Assembly (NCBI RefSeq): GCF_034424315.1
Contig: NZ_CP139972.1
Span: 1,798,001-1,862,000, forward strand
Source of the DNA: Chitinophaga sancti
Lineage (GTDB): Bacteria; Bacteroidota; Bacteroidia; Chitinophagales; Chitinophagaceae
Direction of reading: 5' to 3'
Length of the DNA stretch: 64,000 bases
Shown here: positions 17,335 through 25,833 of the stretch, piece by piece
How the letters are laid out: every line of letters starts with the position of its first letter
How positions within the stretch are numbered: the stretch's first letter is position 1
The notes under the pieces: generated by a model
What the model was told of the DNA's origin: nothing
What the model saw: the letters and a program-made list of their open reading frames with translations, nothing else
Database searches by the model: none
Program-made: the position numbers and the translations under genes

Positions 17335-18870
17335 TTACCTCGCAAATTCCGCCAGCAAATTAATATCCGGGTCTAACCAAATACCGGCAGGCTTTGCTGC
17401 TGCTGGTATCATCACCGTGGTGACCTTATCTTTTATCATCAGCTTTTGCAAAGGCTTTGTTTTATCCAGCGTGTACTCCAGCGGAAATTCAAATAAAGGT
17501 AACTGGTTTTGGATCACCTCCATCTTCACCGTATGTGTACTTTCATTATAATTCAGATTCACCTGCAATTCCGGTATGGCCGCCGTATATAACCACTGTG
17601 TAAAGAATCCTTTCAAATTCTCCCCACCTGCCCTTTCCATCTCTGCTCTGAAATCATCTGTACTGGCATTGCGCCCGTTATAATCCCTGAAATACTGCCG
17701 GATCCCCGCCCGGAAACGCTCATCGCCTATCTTCCTCCTTAGCATATGCAATACCCATCCACCTCTTTCATAGCTATTCGCATTCAGCAACTGCATGTAA
17801 TTACTATGCACAGTCGTATCTACTACAGGTGTTTTTCTCCTTTTTGCAAATGCAATGATCTTTTCACGGTCTGCCTTCAGCGAAGCTTTCAGTGTATCAG
17901 TACTATATGTATGCTCCATGTACAACAAAGTGAAATACGTAGCAAAGCCCTCACTCAGCCATAAATGCCGCCAGTCAGTTTCTGTCACAGCATCACCAAA
18001 CCATTGATGCGCTATTTCATGCGCCAGCAGAGATTCCAGCTTTTCATGTCCGGGCGATTCTTCAGCATAAAAAATAGCACCGGCATTTTCCATTCCGCCA
18101 AAGATGGTTTTGGATTGAATATTGGCCAGTTTTTCAAACTGAAAAGGACCTACCAGCTGTATAAAATACGGAAGGATCTGAGTCGCTCTTGCATATCCCT
18201 GATGCAATGAATCTTCACGGAATACATAACTGTCTACCGGGATATTACCGACATCACCTGAATGCGTAACTGAAAAATCAGCAGCGGCAAATGCCATCAC
18301 TTTCGTAGCCAGGGGTACTTTTTCTTCCCAGCTTGTCATTTTCATGTGACCACCCATATTTACTTCTTCCTTTTTTACCCCATTCGCTACCACTGTATAA
18401 TGATCAGGCGCTGCCACGCTGATACGGAATATAGCCTTGTCTGATGGATGATCTATACAGGGGAACCATTGATGTGCCCTGTCAGGCCAATGGTCTGTAA
18501 AAAAGGTTCTGTGGCCATATTTGTTCCTGGAAATGATCAGGCCATCTTTAGGCGTACCGCCATAAGTGATGGTATAGATGCCCTGTTCTCCAGCCTTACC
18601 GTCTACATTGATGTAAAGGGCATTTGCATCCTGTTCGAAGCTATACTTTTTAGGCCCGGTAAAGACTTCTTTTACCTTCATACCTGCAAGATCGAATTTC
18701 AATCTACGGGTGCTTTGCAGGTATTTCAGAGTTATGCTTACACTCGCTTTTATCTGGTCAGTCGTATCCTGCAGATTCAGTGATATGGCGTAGCTTTGTA
18801 CATCTACCTGCTGTGCCCTGATGCCTGTAAACAAACATGTACACAGGCTTAATAAGATTATATTTTTCAT
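17335..18870 (-). CDS. M1-family aminopeptidase, short form
   Basis: 511 residues with a signal peptide (MKNIILLSLCTCLFTGIRAQ). Gluzincin motifs are complete: GGMENAG exopeptidase motif, zinc site HEIAHQWFG with the third ligand Glu 18 residues later in WLSEGFATYF, and the catalytic Tyr region NSYERGGWVLHMLR. It cleaves N-terminal residues from peptides in the periplasm. It ends soon after the catalytic domain and lacks the C-terminal helical domain of full-length M1 enzymes (~850 residues), a form common in Bacteroidota. It sits 3 bases downstream of a yjbQ-like gene, so cotranscription is likely. Confidence 0.9.
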   Translation of the reverse strand: MKNIILLSLCTCLFTGIRAQQVDVQSYAISLNLQDTTDQIKASVSITLKYLQSTRRLKFDLAGMKVKEVFTGPKKYSFEQDANALYINVDGKAGEQGIYTITYGGTPKDGLIISRNKYGHRTFFTDHWPDRAHQWFPCIDHPSDKAIFRISVAAPDHYTVVANGVKKEEVNMGGHMKMTSWEEKVPLATKVMAFAAADFSVTHSGDVGNIPVDSYVFREDSLHQGYARATQILPYFIQLVGPFQFEKLANIQSKTIFGGMENAGAIFYAEESPGHEKLESLLAHEIAHQWFGDAVTETDWRHLWLSEGFATYFTLLYMEHTYSTDTLKASLKADREKIIAFAKRRKTPVVDTTVHSNYMQLLNANSYERGGWVLHMLRRKIGDERFRAGIRQYFRDYNGRNASTDDFRAEMERAGGENLKGFFTQWLYTAAIPELQVNLNYNESTHTVKMEVIQNQLPLFEFPLEYTLDKTKPLQKLMIKDKVTTVMIPAAAKPAGIWLDPDINLLAEFAR

Positions 18871-18873
18871 ATG

Positions 18874-19296
18874 CTATTCTCCCCAGACTGTGATCACTAA
18901 ACTTCTTGCGCCACCATAATCCCGGTGTTCGCAAAGGTAAATACCCTGCCAGGTACCCAAAGCAAAACGCCCGCCGGATACCGGTATCATCACCGAACTT
19001 CCCAGCATAGCCGCTTTCAGGTGCGCAGGCATATCGTCCGGCCCTTCGTCGTTGTGCTCGTACTCTGGATCGTTTTCGGGTACTGCTTTATTAAAATATG
19101 TTTCGAAGTCTATTCTTACGGTAGGATCTGCATTTTCATTTATGGTCAATGACGCAGAGGTATGCTGAATGAATACCTGGCACATGCCGGTCCTGATCTC
19201 GCTCAGCTGAGGAATACCCTGCAATACTTCGGATGTAATGAGATGAAATCCACGGGCTCTGGCGCGTAGTTGTATCGATGCCTGGTATATTTTCAT
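18874..19296 (-). CDS. YjbQ/UPF0047 family protein
   Basis: 140 residues covering the whole family. Conserved features: FIQHTSASLTINENADP, then HNDEGPDDMPAHLKAA, GTWQGIYLCEHRD and the C-terminal strand VITVWGE. The family has been called secondary thiamine-phosphate synthase because some members complement thiE loss weakly; its true role is uncertain. Conserved His and Glu residues suggest a metal or phosphate site. It stands 20 bases after a small lipoprotein gene and 3 bases before the M1 peptidase gene. Confidence 0.85.
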   Translation of the reverse strand: MKIYQASIQLRARARGFHLITSEVLQGIPQLSEIRTGMCQVFIQHTSASLTINENADPTVRIDFETYFNKAVPENDPEYEHNDEGPDDMPAHLKAAMLGSSVMIPVSGGRFALGTWQGIYLCEHRDYGGARSLVITVWGE

Positions 19297-19316
19297 GCAT
19301 CGAAATTAAGCCATTA

Positions 19317-19757
19317 CTACTTTACTTTTATATATCGTTCTATGATTTCATGATCTACCCCGGTGCCTTCTACTTTTTCGATTCCTTTCTGGATAAGGGT
19401 ATCACCACTGAAACTTATTGTAAAGTTGAATACACCGCCTTCCCAATCTTTGTTATTATAATAGTCCAGGTGCTCAGTATATTGATCACCATTCAGGGTA
19501 TAGCGGCCTCCGCCAGCATCGAAAGCGCCGCCGTGTTTCAGAAATGCAAAATGGGTGTCGTTGATTATCTTGATCATCTCCTGATCTTTGGTATAATCTG
19601 TAATGGTGGTATCACCTTTGGCAATTGAGGCCTGGGAGAGTAGTCTCCAGGTACCGGTTAGACGGCCGGAACGTGGACCTGATGTGGAACTGGAATGTTC
19701 GGGGGCTTGCTGACAGGCAAACAATAACGTGGAAAATAGCAGGAAGTACAGTTTCAT
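19317..19757 (-). CDS. Small lipoprotein, lipocalin-like
   Basis: 146 residues with a lipobox signal (MKLYFLLFSTLLFACQQ, lipidated Cys at 15). The mature part begins with a Ser/Gly-rich linker and then GTWRLLSQ, alternating strands and a final YIKVK, resembling small lipocalin-like proteins of Bacteroidota. Ligand unknown. A 12-bp perfect stem-loop ends only 4 bases before the ATG. Followed 20 bases later by yjbQ. Confidence 0.65.
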   Translation of the reverse strand: MKLYFLLFSTLLFACQQAPEHSSSTSGPRSGRLTGTWRLLSQASIAKGDTTITDYTKDQEMIKIINDTHFAFLKHGGAFDAGGGRYTLNGDQYTEHLDYYNNKDWEGGVFNFTISFSGDTLIQKGIEKVEGTGVDHEIIERYIKVK

Positions 19758-19761
19758 TATG

Positions 19762-19799
19762 GTTATCGCTTTTACCTAAATTTAGACAAAAGCGATAAC
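19762..19799. promoter_or_regulatory. Stem-loop touching the start of the lipoprotein gene
   Basis: Perfect 12-bp arms GTTATCGCTTTT and AAAAGCGATAAC with a 14-base loop, between the GH18 stop and the downstream lipoprotein ATG. On the plus strand it is followed by a T-rich run; on the minus strand (the direction of the genes) it is not, so it may be a 5' UTR structure or processing site rather than a terminator. Confidence 0.45.
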
Positions 19800-19805
19800 T
19801 ATTTT

Positions 19806-20738
19806 TTATTTTTTCAAGTGCCTGATGATGTTTTGGGTATATGAAATATCCTTTGTAATATGCCCGCTTGCATCTGTATGATGATAACTGCATCCGAATA
19901 CAAACTCCATCATACCAGACCCTGGTGATGCGATCCTCAGGGTATCTGCTATTTTCAACTCCTCTCCTGCCGGCGTTGCCTGCCCTGCATTGATCGCACA
20001 TCCCTGTCCTACGCCAATCAGTACATTCTTTGTATCACCAATCGCTGCACCATAAGATTTCACAATACCCAGTACCTGTTTAGACGTATTCCAGTAAGAC
20101 ATCGTCATTACGTAGTCAATGTACTTATTTGTACGCTTGATCTGGCTGATGTTGTAATTGTTATAATCTACGACTGATAAGATCCGCCCAGTCTTTGAAT
20201 TTGGCCCCAGGTATTTGCCTAAAGCTACTACGGCGCTGTCAATATTCTTTGTAGTCGCGCCACTGTATTCCAGGTCCAGGTCTACCCCATCCAATTGCCA
20301 TTTATCCAGCGAGTCTTTTACAATTCCAGCCATCTTAGCGGCTTCTGCACCGGTTAAATTTACCATGCTACCGGAGAAGGAGGTGCAGACTACTCTGATT
20401 CCCCGCTTCTGCAAAGCATGCGCCTTCGTCAATACATCATTCCAGTCATTGTAACCAGATACGCCCCTGTGTTCAAATTCCCAGCTGCCATCGGTCGTTT
20501 TTCCAATGCCGAGCGTAAAAATATTCACTACATCCACACTATCAGGAATAGCATCCAAAGGTCCCACATCATTGCGGTCGTAACAGCAACCGCCCCAATA
20601 TTCTACCATGAGTGGTCTTTGTGTAAGTAATACCGCCGTATCACTGGCAGGAGGTTTCGAAGTAACTTTATTCTCCTTGCTGCAGTAGGGCATGAGAAAG
20701 GTCAATAAGAAAAAGAGTCGTGGAAAATTGCGTTTCAT
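19806..20738 (-). CDS. GH18 family lipoprotein (chitinase/endoglycosidase-like)
   Basis: 310 residues, lipoprotein signal (FLMPYCSKE, Cys at 19). The GH18 catalytic motif is intact as DGVDLDLEY (DxxDxDxE with catalytic Glu at about 151), preceded by GIRVVCTSFSG and followed by the YVMTMSYWNT strand. The short (alpha/beta)8 barrel without chitin-binding or insertion domains resembles endo-beta-N-acetylglucosaminidases acting on N-glycans, but a small chitinase cannot be excluded. Anchored to the outer membrane or periplasmic. Confidence 0.75.
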   Translation of the reverse strand: MKRNFPRLFFLLTFLMPYCSKENKVTSKPPASDTAVLLTQRPLMVEYWGGCCYDRNDVGPLDAIPDSVDVVNIFTLGIGKTTDGSWEFEHRGVSGYNDWNDVLTKAHALQKRGIRVVCTSFSGSMVNLTGAEAAKMAGIVKDSLDKWQLDGVDLDLEYSGATTKNIDSAVVALGKYLGPNSKTGRILSVVDYNNYNISQIKRTNKYIDYVMTMSYWNTSKQVLGIVKSYGAAIGDTKNVLIGVGQGCAINAGQATPAGEELKIADTLRIASPGSGMMEFVFGCSYHHTDASGHITKDISYTQNIIRHLKK

Positions 20739-20769
20739 GAAACAGTACCTTTTATTGATTAAATGAAAA

Positions 20770-20802
20770 AAGCTAACACCAGCCTCTTGCTGGTATTAGC
20801 TT
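20770..20802 (-). terminator. Terminator of the 20930-21844 gene
   Basis: 14-bp stem (one mismatch that would be G-U in one strand) around a 5-base loop. On the minus strand it is followed by TTTTTT, so it ends the upstream secreted-protein gene before the GH18 gene. Confidence 0.65.
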
Positions 20803-20929
20803 TATGCTTTGGAAAAAGAAATTGTATCAATGAGAACGCAATCCCTAAAATGTTTATGCGAAGACTGATAAAAAATTAAAGAGGAACGCACCCTGTAGAG
20901 TAATCTTTTGAAACTGAGTGATCCTGGGT

Positions 20930-21844
20930 CTATTTAATAGGAATTGACTTTGTTTTTGTCACGATATCATCATCAATCATCATACTATAATGAATGATTA
21001 CATAACCCGGTCTCTTCGGGTCCTTCTGCACCGGTTTCACGCCATCCTCCCACTGGTTACAATGCGTAGAGATTGCAGGGATTGCATCTATCCATTTTCC
21101 TTTCTTCAGGGTATATACATGATATCCGCTCCAGCAGCTGGTCCACCACTGTGGATTAATGCCTATCTCATCTTTACCATCATTATTCAGGTCACCCAAT
21201 ATATCAACGACAGCATTCAGGCAATTGGAAATCCTCAGCTCGGGGATAGCTTTGTTAGAGAAGCGGATCACAGAAGTACAACTTTCATCCAGGCAAGTCA
21301 TTTCCTGCGTGGTATCGATCGGTGCAGGTGTGAGGTAAGCGTATTCCTTTACACCGTCTCCATCTACATCGCACAGCACAGCGCCCTTTGCTTTCATTTT
21401 TCTTTTCTCCACATTAGCATCGGTGGTCAGATCACTCTCCACTACAATCTTCCACGCATTGTTTACCTGATGAAATACGAGGTAAGATGCATAGGTTTTT
21501 GTAGCGCCATTGATAGTAACCGCCTTATCAAAACTACATTTCACATCGCCGTTTTCCTGGGTCTCAGATTTGATCTGACCAGCTATCTGCTGATCGAGTA
21601 TTGGGTATTTTTTAAAGATGGACAATTTGCCGGCAATACAATCCTGTTTCTTCAGTTTCGAGCCATAAAATAATACTTCACTGTCGTAGAGAAAAGTAAG
21701 GGTGCCGATATCCTGTTTGTTGTTGGCTACATTCCATTCCTGTACTAAGGTAGCGGGATCTTTTGCCTGCCGGGCTTTTGCATTCAGTAAAGACAGGCAA
21801 AGGAGTAAACTAACGAATGATTTCACTTGACTTAATTTAGCCAT
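20930..21844 (-). CDS. Secreted protein with NTF2-like and FG-GAP-like regions
   Basis: 304 residues from ATG 21844 (MAKLSQVKSFVSLLL, a good signal peptide; the in-frame extension to 21892 spoils it). After the signal a ~115-residue region resembles NTF2/SnoaL-like folds (LVQEWNVANNKQDIGTLTFL ending YLVFHQVNNAWKIV). The second half carries DVDGDGVKEYAYL and DLNNDGKDEIGIN, calcium-type repeats like those of FG-GAP/VCBS domains. No enzyme residues recognised. Periplasmic or exported. Confidence 0.55.
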   Translation of the reverse strand: MAKLSQVKSFVSLLLCLSLLNAKARQAKDPATLVQEWNVANNKQDIGTLTFLYDSEVLFYGSKLKKQDCIAGKLSIFKKYPILDQQIAGQIKSETQENGDVKCSFDKAVTINGATKTYASYLVFHQVNNAWKIVVESDLTTDANVEKRKMKAKGAVLCDVDGDGVKEYAYLTPAPIDTTQEMTCLDESCTSVIRFSNKAIPELRISNCLNAVVDILGDLNNDGKDEIGINPQWWTSCWSGYHVYTLKKGKWIDAIPAISTHCNQWEDGVKPVQKDPKRPGYVIIHYSMMIDDDIVTKTKSIPIK

Positions 21845-21996
21845 GTAAAGTACAAATAAATTATATTGAAATTTCAAAGGATTTAAGTACATTCACTTAC
21901 CCTTGAAACCCATAGCATTAATACCACCTATTAACTTTTTCGAAGACCCTACTATTCAACCAGGACCAAATTCAATAATTGTTAAACCAAAACCAC

Positions 21997-23508
21997 ATGA
22001 AGAAAAATCTATTACAATTTTCATTTCCCCTTGTACTGTTATTTCTACTGGCATCGTGCTCCAAAGACGCACAGGAAGTCAAATTAGCCAAAGGGCTTTT
22101 ATCGTCCCCAAAACAAGACAGAGGATTTATTATTCTTACTGAGCAAAATGTCGATCAGAATGCAATTGCGGATGCCCTTACCAGTCTGGGAGTCAGGAAG
22201 TTTGTATTCAAGGAAGCTAATAAAGAATTAGGCCTAATTCGTGTACAAACGCCAGATCCAACATTCCCCGAAAAAGCAAGGAAAGTGGCAGGTGTACAAT
22301 CCGTATCTGTAGACATCGTGCAGAGCTGGCGACTGCCGGAGCGCAATTTCCGCTCTTCTATTCCATATGGCACCGCTACAACTACCGGTGGCAGCACGCA
22401 TGAATTTGCAAAATCCAGTTCCGGCGCTGCCCTTACAGACAGGTATAGCTTTCTGCAATGGGGCTTACAGGCCGTTCATGCACCCGAAGCATGGGCCAAA
22501 GGTTACAAAGGTGCAGGTGTAAAAGTAGCCGTACTCGATGGCGGTTTCCTGCTAAACAACCCTGAAATCAAACCTAACATTATTCTCACCCACAGTTTTG
22601 TAGAAGGTGAAGAAGTACAATATCATGGCGCAGAAGGCTTCAGCCATGGTAGCCACGTAGCCGGTACCATCGCTGCCGTAAAAGATTCAAACGGTGTAGC
22701 CGGTGTAGCCCCTGAGGCAAAACTGATCCTCGTAAAAGTATTGAATGATGCCGGCTCTGGTGCCTTCAGCAGCATTGTAGACGGGATCTTCTATGCCACT
22801 AACCATGGCGCCAAGGTAATAAATATGAGCCTCGGTGGTGAGCTGCCCCGCAAGACTTACACCGATGACAATGGTACGCCCAATGATCCATCGGATGACT
22901 ACGTAGTGGAATATGACCGCGATGTAAAAGAACTGATCACAGCGATGAACAGAGCCACCCTGTACGCTACCCTGAATGGTACCACTGTGATTGCGGCCGC
23001 TGGTAACGATGCTTACAACTATGATACAGAAAAACGCTTTATCACCTACCCTGCTGCGGCATTAGGCGTACTGGCTATTTCTTCTTCCGGTCCGCTGGGC
23101 TGGGGCATCAACCAGGATACTTCCCTGTACCTCCCCTCTATCTTTACCAACTATGGTAAGAACTTCATTCACTATGCTGCTCCGGGTGGTAACTATGCCC
23201 TGCCTCCAAATACGACGATCGTGGATGTAGGCGGTATTATCAACTACGAGTATCTATTTGATTTTATATTCAATATCGGTTTTTGGGATGAGGCCTCCGC
23301 TACCTACTATTATGGCTGGTCAGCTGGTACCAGCATGGCATCACCTCATGCGGCGGCAGTAGCTGCGCTGATCTACAATAAATATCCTTTTGCTAATCCA
23401 TTGCTGGTAGACCTGATCCTCAAAACTTCGTCTACAGATTATGGTACCCCTGGCAAGGATAAGTACTTCGGTGATGGTGAGGTAAATGCTGCCAAAGCAG
23501 TTCGCTAA
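21997..23508 (+). CDS. Subtilisin-like S8 serine protease, lipoprotein
   Basis: 503 residues from ATG 21997 (MKKNLLQFSFPLVLLF, lipobox LASC; six upstream in-frame codons are not needed). An inhibitor-I9-like propeptide spans about residues 38-110. Catalytic triad of the S8 fold: Asp in VKVAVLDGG, His in HGSHVAGTIAA, oxyanion Asn in IAAAGNDAYN and Ser in AGTSMASPHAAAVAAL. Probably an outer-membrane-anchored or released protease that matures itself. Followed by a strong terminator. Confidence 0.92.
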   Translation: MKKNLLQFSFPLVLLFLLASCSKDAQEVKLAKGLLSSPKQDRGFIILTEQNVDQNAIADALTSLGVRKFVFKEANKELGLIRVQTPDPTFPEKARKVAGVQSVSVDIVQSWRLPERNFRSSIPYGTATTTGGSTHEFAKSSSGAALTDRYSFLQWGLQAVHAPEAWAKGYKGAGVKVAVLDGGFLLNNPEIKPNIILTHSFVEGEEVQYHGAEGFSHGSHVAGTIAAVKDSNGVAGVAPEAKLILVKVLNDAGSGAFSSIVDGIFYATNHGAKVINMSLGGELPRKTYTDDNGTPNDPSDDYVVEYDRDVKELITAMNRATLYATLNGTTVIAAAGNDAYNYDTEKRFITYPAAALGVLAISSSGPLGWGINQDTSLYLPSIFTNYGKNFIHYAAPGGNYALPPNTTIVDVGGIINYEYLFDFIFNIGFWDEASATYYYGWSAGTSMASPHAAAVAALIYNKYPFANPLLVDLILKTSSTDYGTPGKDKYFGDGEVNAAKAVR

Positions 23509-23539
23509 GACTAACCCCTTACATATATACCCAACGGAA

Positions 23540-23577
23540 AGAACCTGTATCAACAGATGGTACAGGTTCTTTTTTTG
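23540..23577 (+). terminator. Terminator of the S8 protease gene
   Basis: Perfect 10-bp stem AGAACCTGTA / TACAGGTTCT with an 11-base loop followed by seven T, 32 bases after the stop codon. Confidence 0.8.
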
Positions 23578-23696
23578 TTTCAATCCCTCCCGTTTCTGCC
23601 AAGATTCTTTATTTTCTATCAATATCAGGTAAAATATGCGTACTCAATCCCTCAATATTCCGCATCTTACAGGCTGAAATTAAACAGGTCGAATAC

Positions 23697-25112
23697 ATGA
23701 AAAAAACAATCGTTGCTTGCTCCGTTTTATTTGCAGCCATGCTGTCAATGAAACAGGCAACAGCCCAGGAAACCGATGGTCTGCACCACATGTCCAAGGA
23801 GTACGTAACTCCTACTGATCCACTTGTGATCAAAAAACTGGATAAATGGCAGGATCAACGGTTTGGCTTATTTATGCACTGGGGCCCCTATACCCTTTGG
23901 GAAGAAGTTGAAAGCTGGAGCATTTGCCCTGATGACTGGGTAGTAAGAAAAGGTCCTTACTCCGCTGATTACAACGTATATCGCGAAGCCTATGAGAAAC
24001 TGCCTAATGAATTTAATCCCGTAGACTTCAACCCTGAAAAGTGGGCAAAAGCTGCAAAGAATGCGGGCATGAACTACGTGGTATTCACTACCAAGCACCA
24101 TGACGGTTTCTGTATGTTCGATACCAAACAAACGGACTACAAGATCACCGCTCCGAATGTACCTTTCTCAAAGAATCCAAAGGCGAACATTGCAAAAGAG
24201 ATCTTTGACACCTTCCGTAAGGACGGTTTCATGATCGGTGCATACTTCTCCAAACCGGACTGGCACAGCCAGGATTTCTGGTGGAAATACTACCCTGTAA
24301 TGGGTCGTAATACCAACTATAATATCAAGATGTACCCTGAGAAATGGGCAGCATTTAAAGAATATACCTACCGTCAGATCGAAGAGCTGATGACCAACTA
24401 TGGAGCTATCGACATTCTCTGGCTGGATGGTGGCTGGGTAAGACCAGGTGGCAAACAGGAAATAGATATGCCTAAGATTGCTGCCATGGGCCGTAAAAAT
24501 CAGCCAGGCCTGATCGTGGTAGACAGGGAAGTACCAGGCGAGTTTGAAAACTACGCAACGCCCGAACAAACCCTGCCTGAAAAACCACTCCCTTATCCAT
24601 GGGAAACCTGCATGTCTATGGGCGATAGCTGGACCTATACACATACAGACCAGATGAAGTCTTCCCTGAAACTGGTGACACTGCTGGTAAAGATCGTATC
24701 AAGAGGTGGTAACTTCCTGCTGAACATCGGCCCTAGCGCGAAAGGAGACTGGACACCACAGGCATACGAGAGACTGGCTGACATTGGCGCATGGATGAAG
24801 ATCAATGGTGAAGGTATTCATGCTTCCCGCCCGGTAGCGCCTTACTCTGACAAAAATGTATTCTATACACAGGCAAAAGATAGCACCGCTACGTATGCAT
24901 TTTTCACGTCTGACAGTGATGCTGTGAAATTGCCTGAAACAGTCGCTTTCGCGATTGAAAAGCCTGCCAAGATCAAACGTGTAACATTATTGGGTACCAA
25001 AGCTAAGCTGAGCTGGAAACTCAATAATGGCCAACTGGAAATCAAAATCCCTAAGAATTTACAACAGCAAAGTGGCCTGAAATATGCCGCAGCGTTTAAA
25101 GTAGAAGCTTAA
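23697..25112 (+). CDS. GH29 alpha-L-fucosidase
   Basis: 471 residues with a signal peptide (cleavage near ATAQ). GH29 catalytic domain: FGLFMHWGPYT near residue 57, FTTKHHDGFCMF, nucleophile Asp in ILWLDGGW, and NFLLNIGPSAKGDW. The C-terminal ~90 residues form a beta-sandwich. It releases alpha-linked L-fucose from glycans in the periplasm. It is an intact relative of the interrupted GH29 pseudogene at 54017-57116. Stands alone, with the divergent S8 protease terminator upstream. Confidence 0.92.
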   Translation: MKKTIVACSVLFAAMLSMKQATAQETDGLHHMSKEYVTPTDPLVIKKLDKWQDQRFGLFMHWGPYTLWEEVESWSICPDDWVVRKGPYSADYNVYREAYEKLPNEFNPVDFNPEKWAKAAKNAGMNYVVFTTKHHDGFCMFDTKQTDYKITAPNVPFSKNPKANIAKEIFDTFRKDGFMIGAYFSKPDWHSQDFWWKYYPVMGRNTNYNIKMYPEKWAAFKEYTYRQIEELMTNYGAIDILWLDGGWVRPGGKQEIDMPKIAAMGRKNQPGLIVVDREVPGEFENYATPEQTLPEKPLPYPWETCMSMGDSWTYTHTDQMKSSLKLVTLLVKIVSRGGNFLLNIGPSAKGDWTPQAYERLADIGAWMKINGEGIHASRPVAPYSDKNVFYTQAKDSTATYAFFTSDSDAVKLPETVAFAIEKPAKIKRVTLLGTKAKLSWKLNNGQLEIKIPKNLQQQSGLKYAAAFKVEA

Positions 25113-25192
25113 AATATTCAGAGCCGGCCAATGGAAAATGGTGTAAAAAGAAAACCTTAAAAGGTATGTTATCAGCAGCCTTTCAGGAATTA

Positions 25193-25624
25193 TCAATACA
25201 CCCTTTTATGGCCGGCTCTTCTCTTTTGCCATAACTGGTCCAGCATCTCCTGCCGCACCGTGGCACTCATATACTTTTCTCCGTTCAGCACCGTACGCAC
25301 GGCATACTCCATCTCCTCTTTCCGCGCACTCCTGCTCAGAAAACCATCAGCACCCGCCAGTAAATAATCAATTGCAAAGGTCTTTTCATCTGCCGCCGTG
25401 TAGATCATGACTTTGATCTCAGGCCATTTTTGTTTCACAAACTGCTGCAGCTCGTTGTGAAGATCAGTAATCAACAAGTCGAAACGCCGGGTATTTAACA
25501 AGGTCAACGCTGCCTCACAGGAATCGGCAGTTTCAATATCCGTGGGCTGGGGCATCGTAGCTATAATCTGTTTGAGTCCATAACTGAATATGGATGGGTC
25601 TAAGGCAATCAGAATAGTTTTCAT
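25193..25624 (-). CDS. Stand-alone response-regulator receiver domain
   Basis: 143 residues from ATG 25624. CheY-like receiver: phospho-acceptor Asp in LLITDLHNE, Thr in IYTAADE, Lys-equivalent region LSRSARKEE. The acidic pocket usually has two acidic residues near the N-terminus but here shows only one (IALDPS). The protein continues past the receiver with the NarL-type linker (VLNGEKYMSATVRQEML) but stops where the LuxR-type helix-turn-helix would begin. It may be a naturally single-domain regulator or a truncated NarL-family protein. No histidine kinase is nearby. Confidence 0.75.
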   Translation of the reverse strand: MKTILIALDPSIFSYGLKQIIATMPQPTDIETADSCEAALTLLNTRRFDLLITDLHNELQQFVKQKWPEIKVMIYTAADEKTFAIDYLLAGADGFLSRSARKEEMEYAVRTVLNGEKYMSATVRQEMLDQLWQKRRAGHKRVY

Positions 25625-25833
25625 CAATAAAGGCTATGATTACATTTAGCAAAACTATAATATTAGATTTTCACCATTTGTAGAACTTATACTACAGCCA
25701 TATAGAATATCTACTATGTGACGAAGATCAGTCCATCGGTAATTTTGTAATGCGAAATGAGATGAAGGTTACAGTTTTTAACCTATGTGAAACCGATCCT
25801 GTAGGATCCATTTTTAAATCGTTCTCCCTGTCT

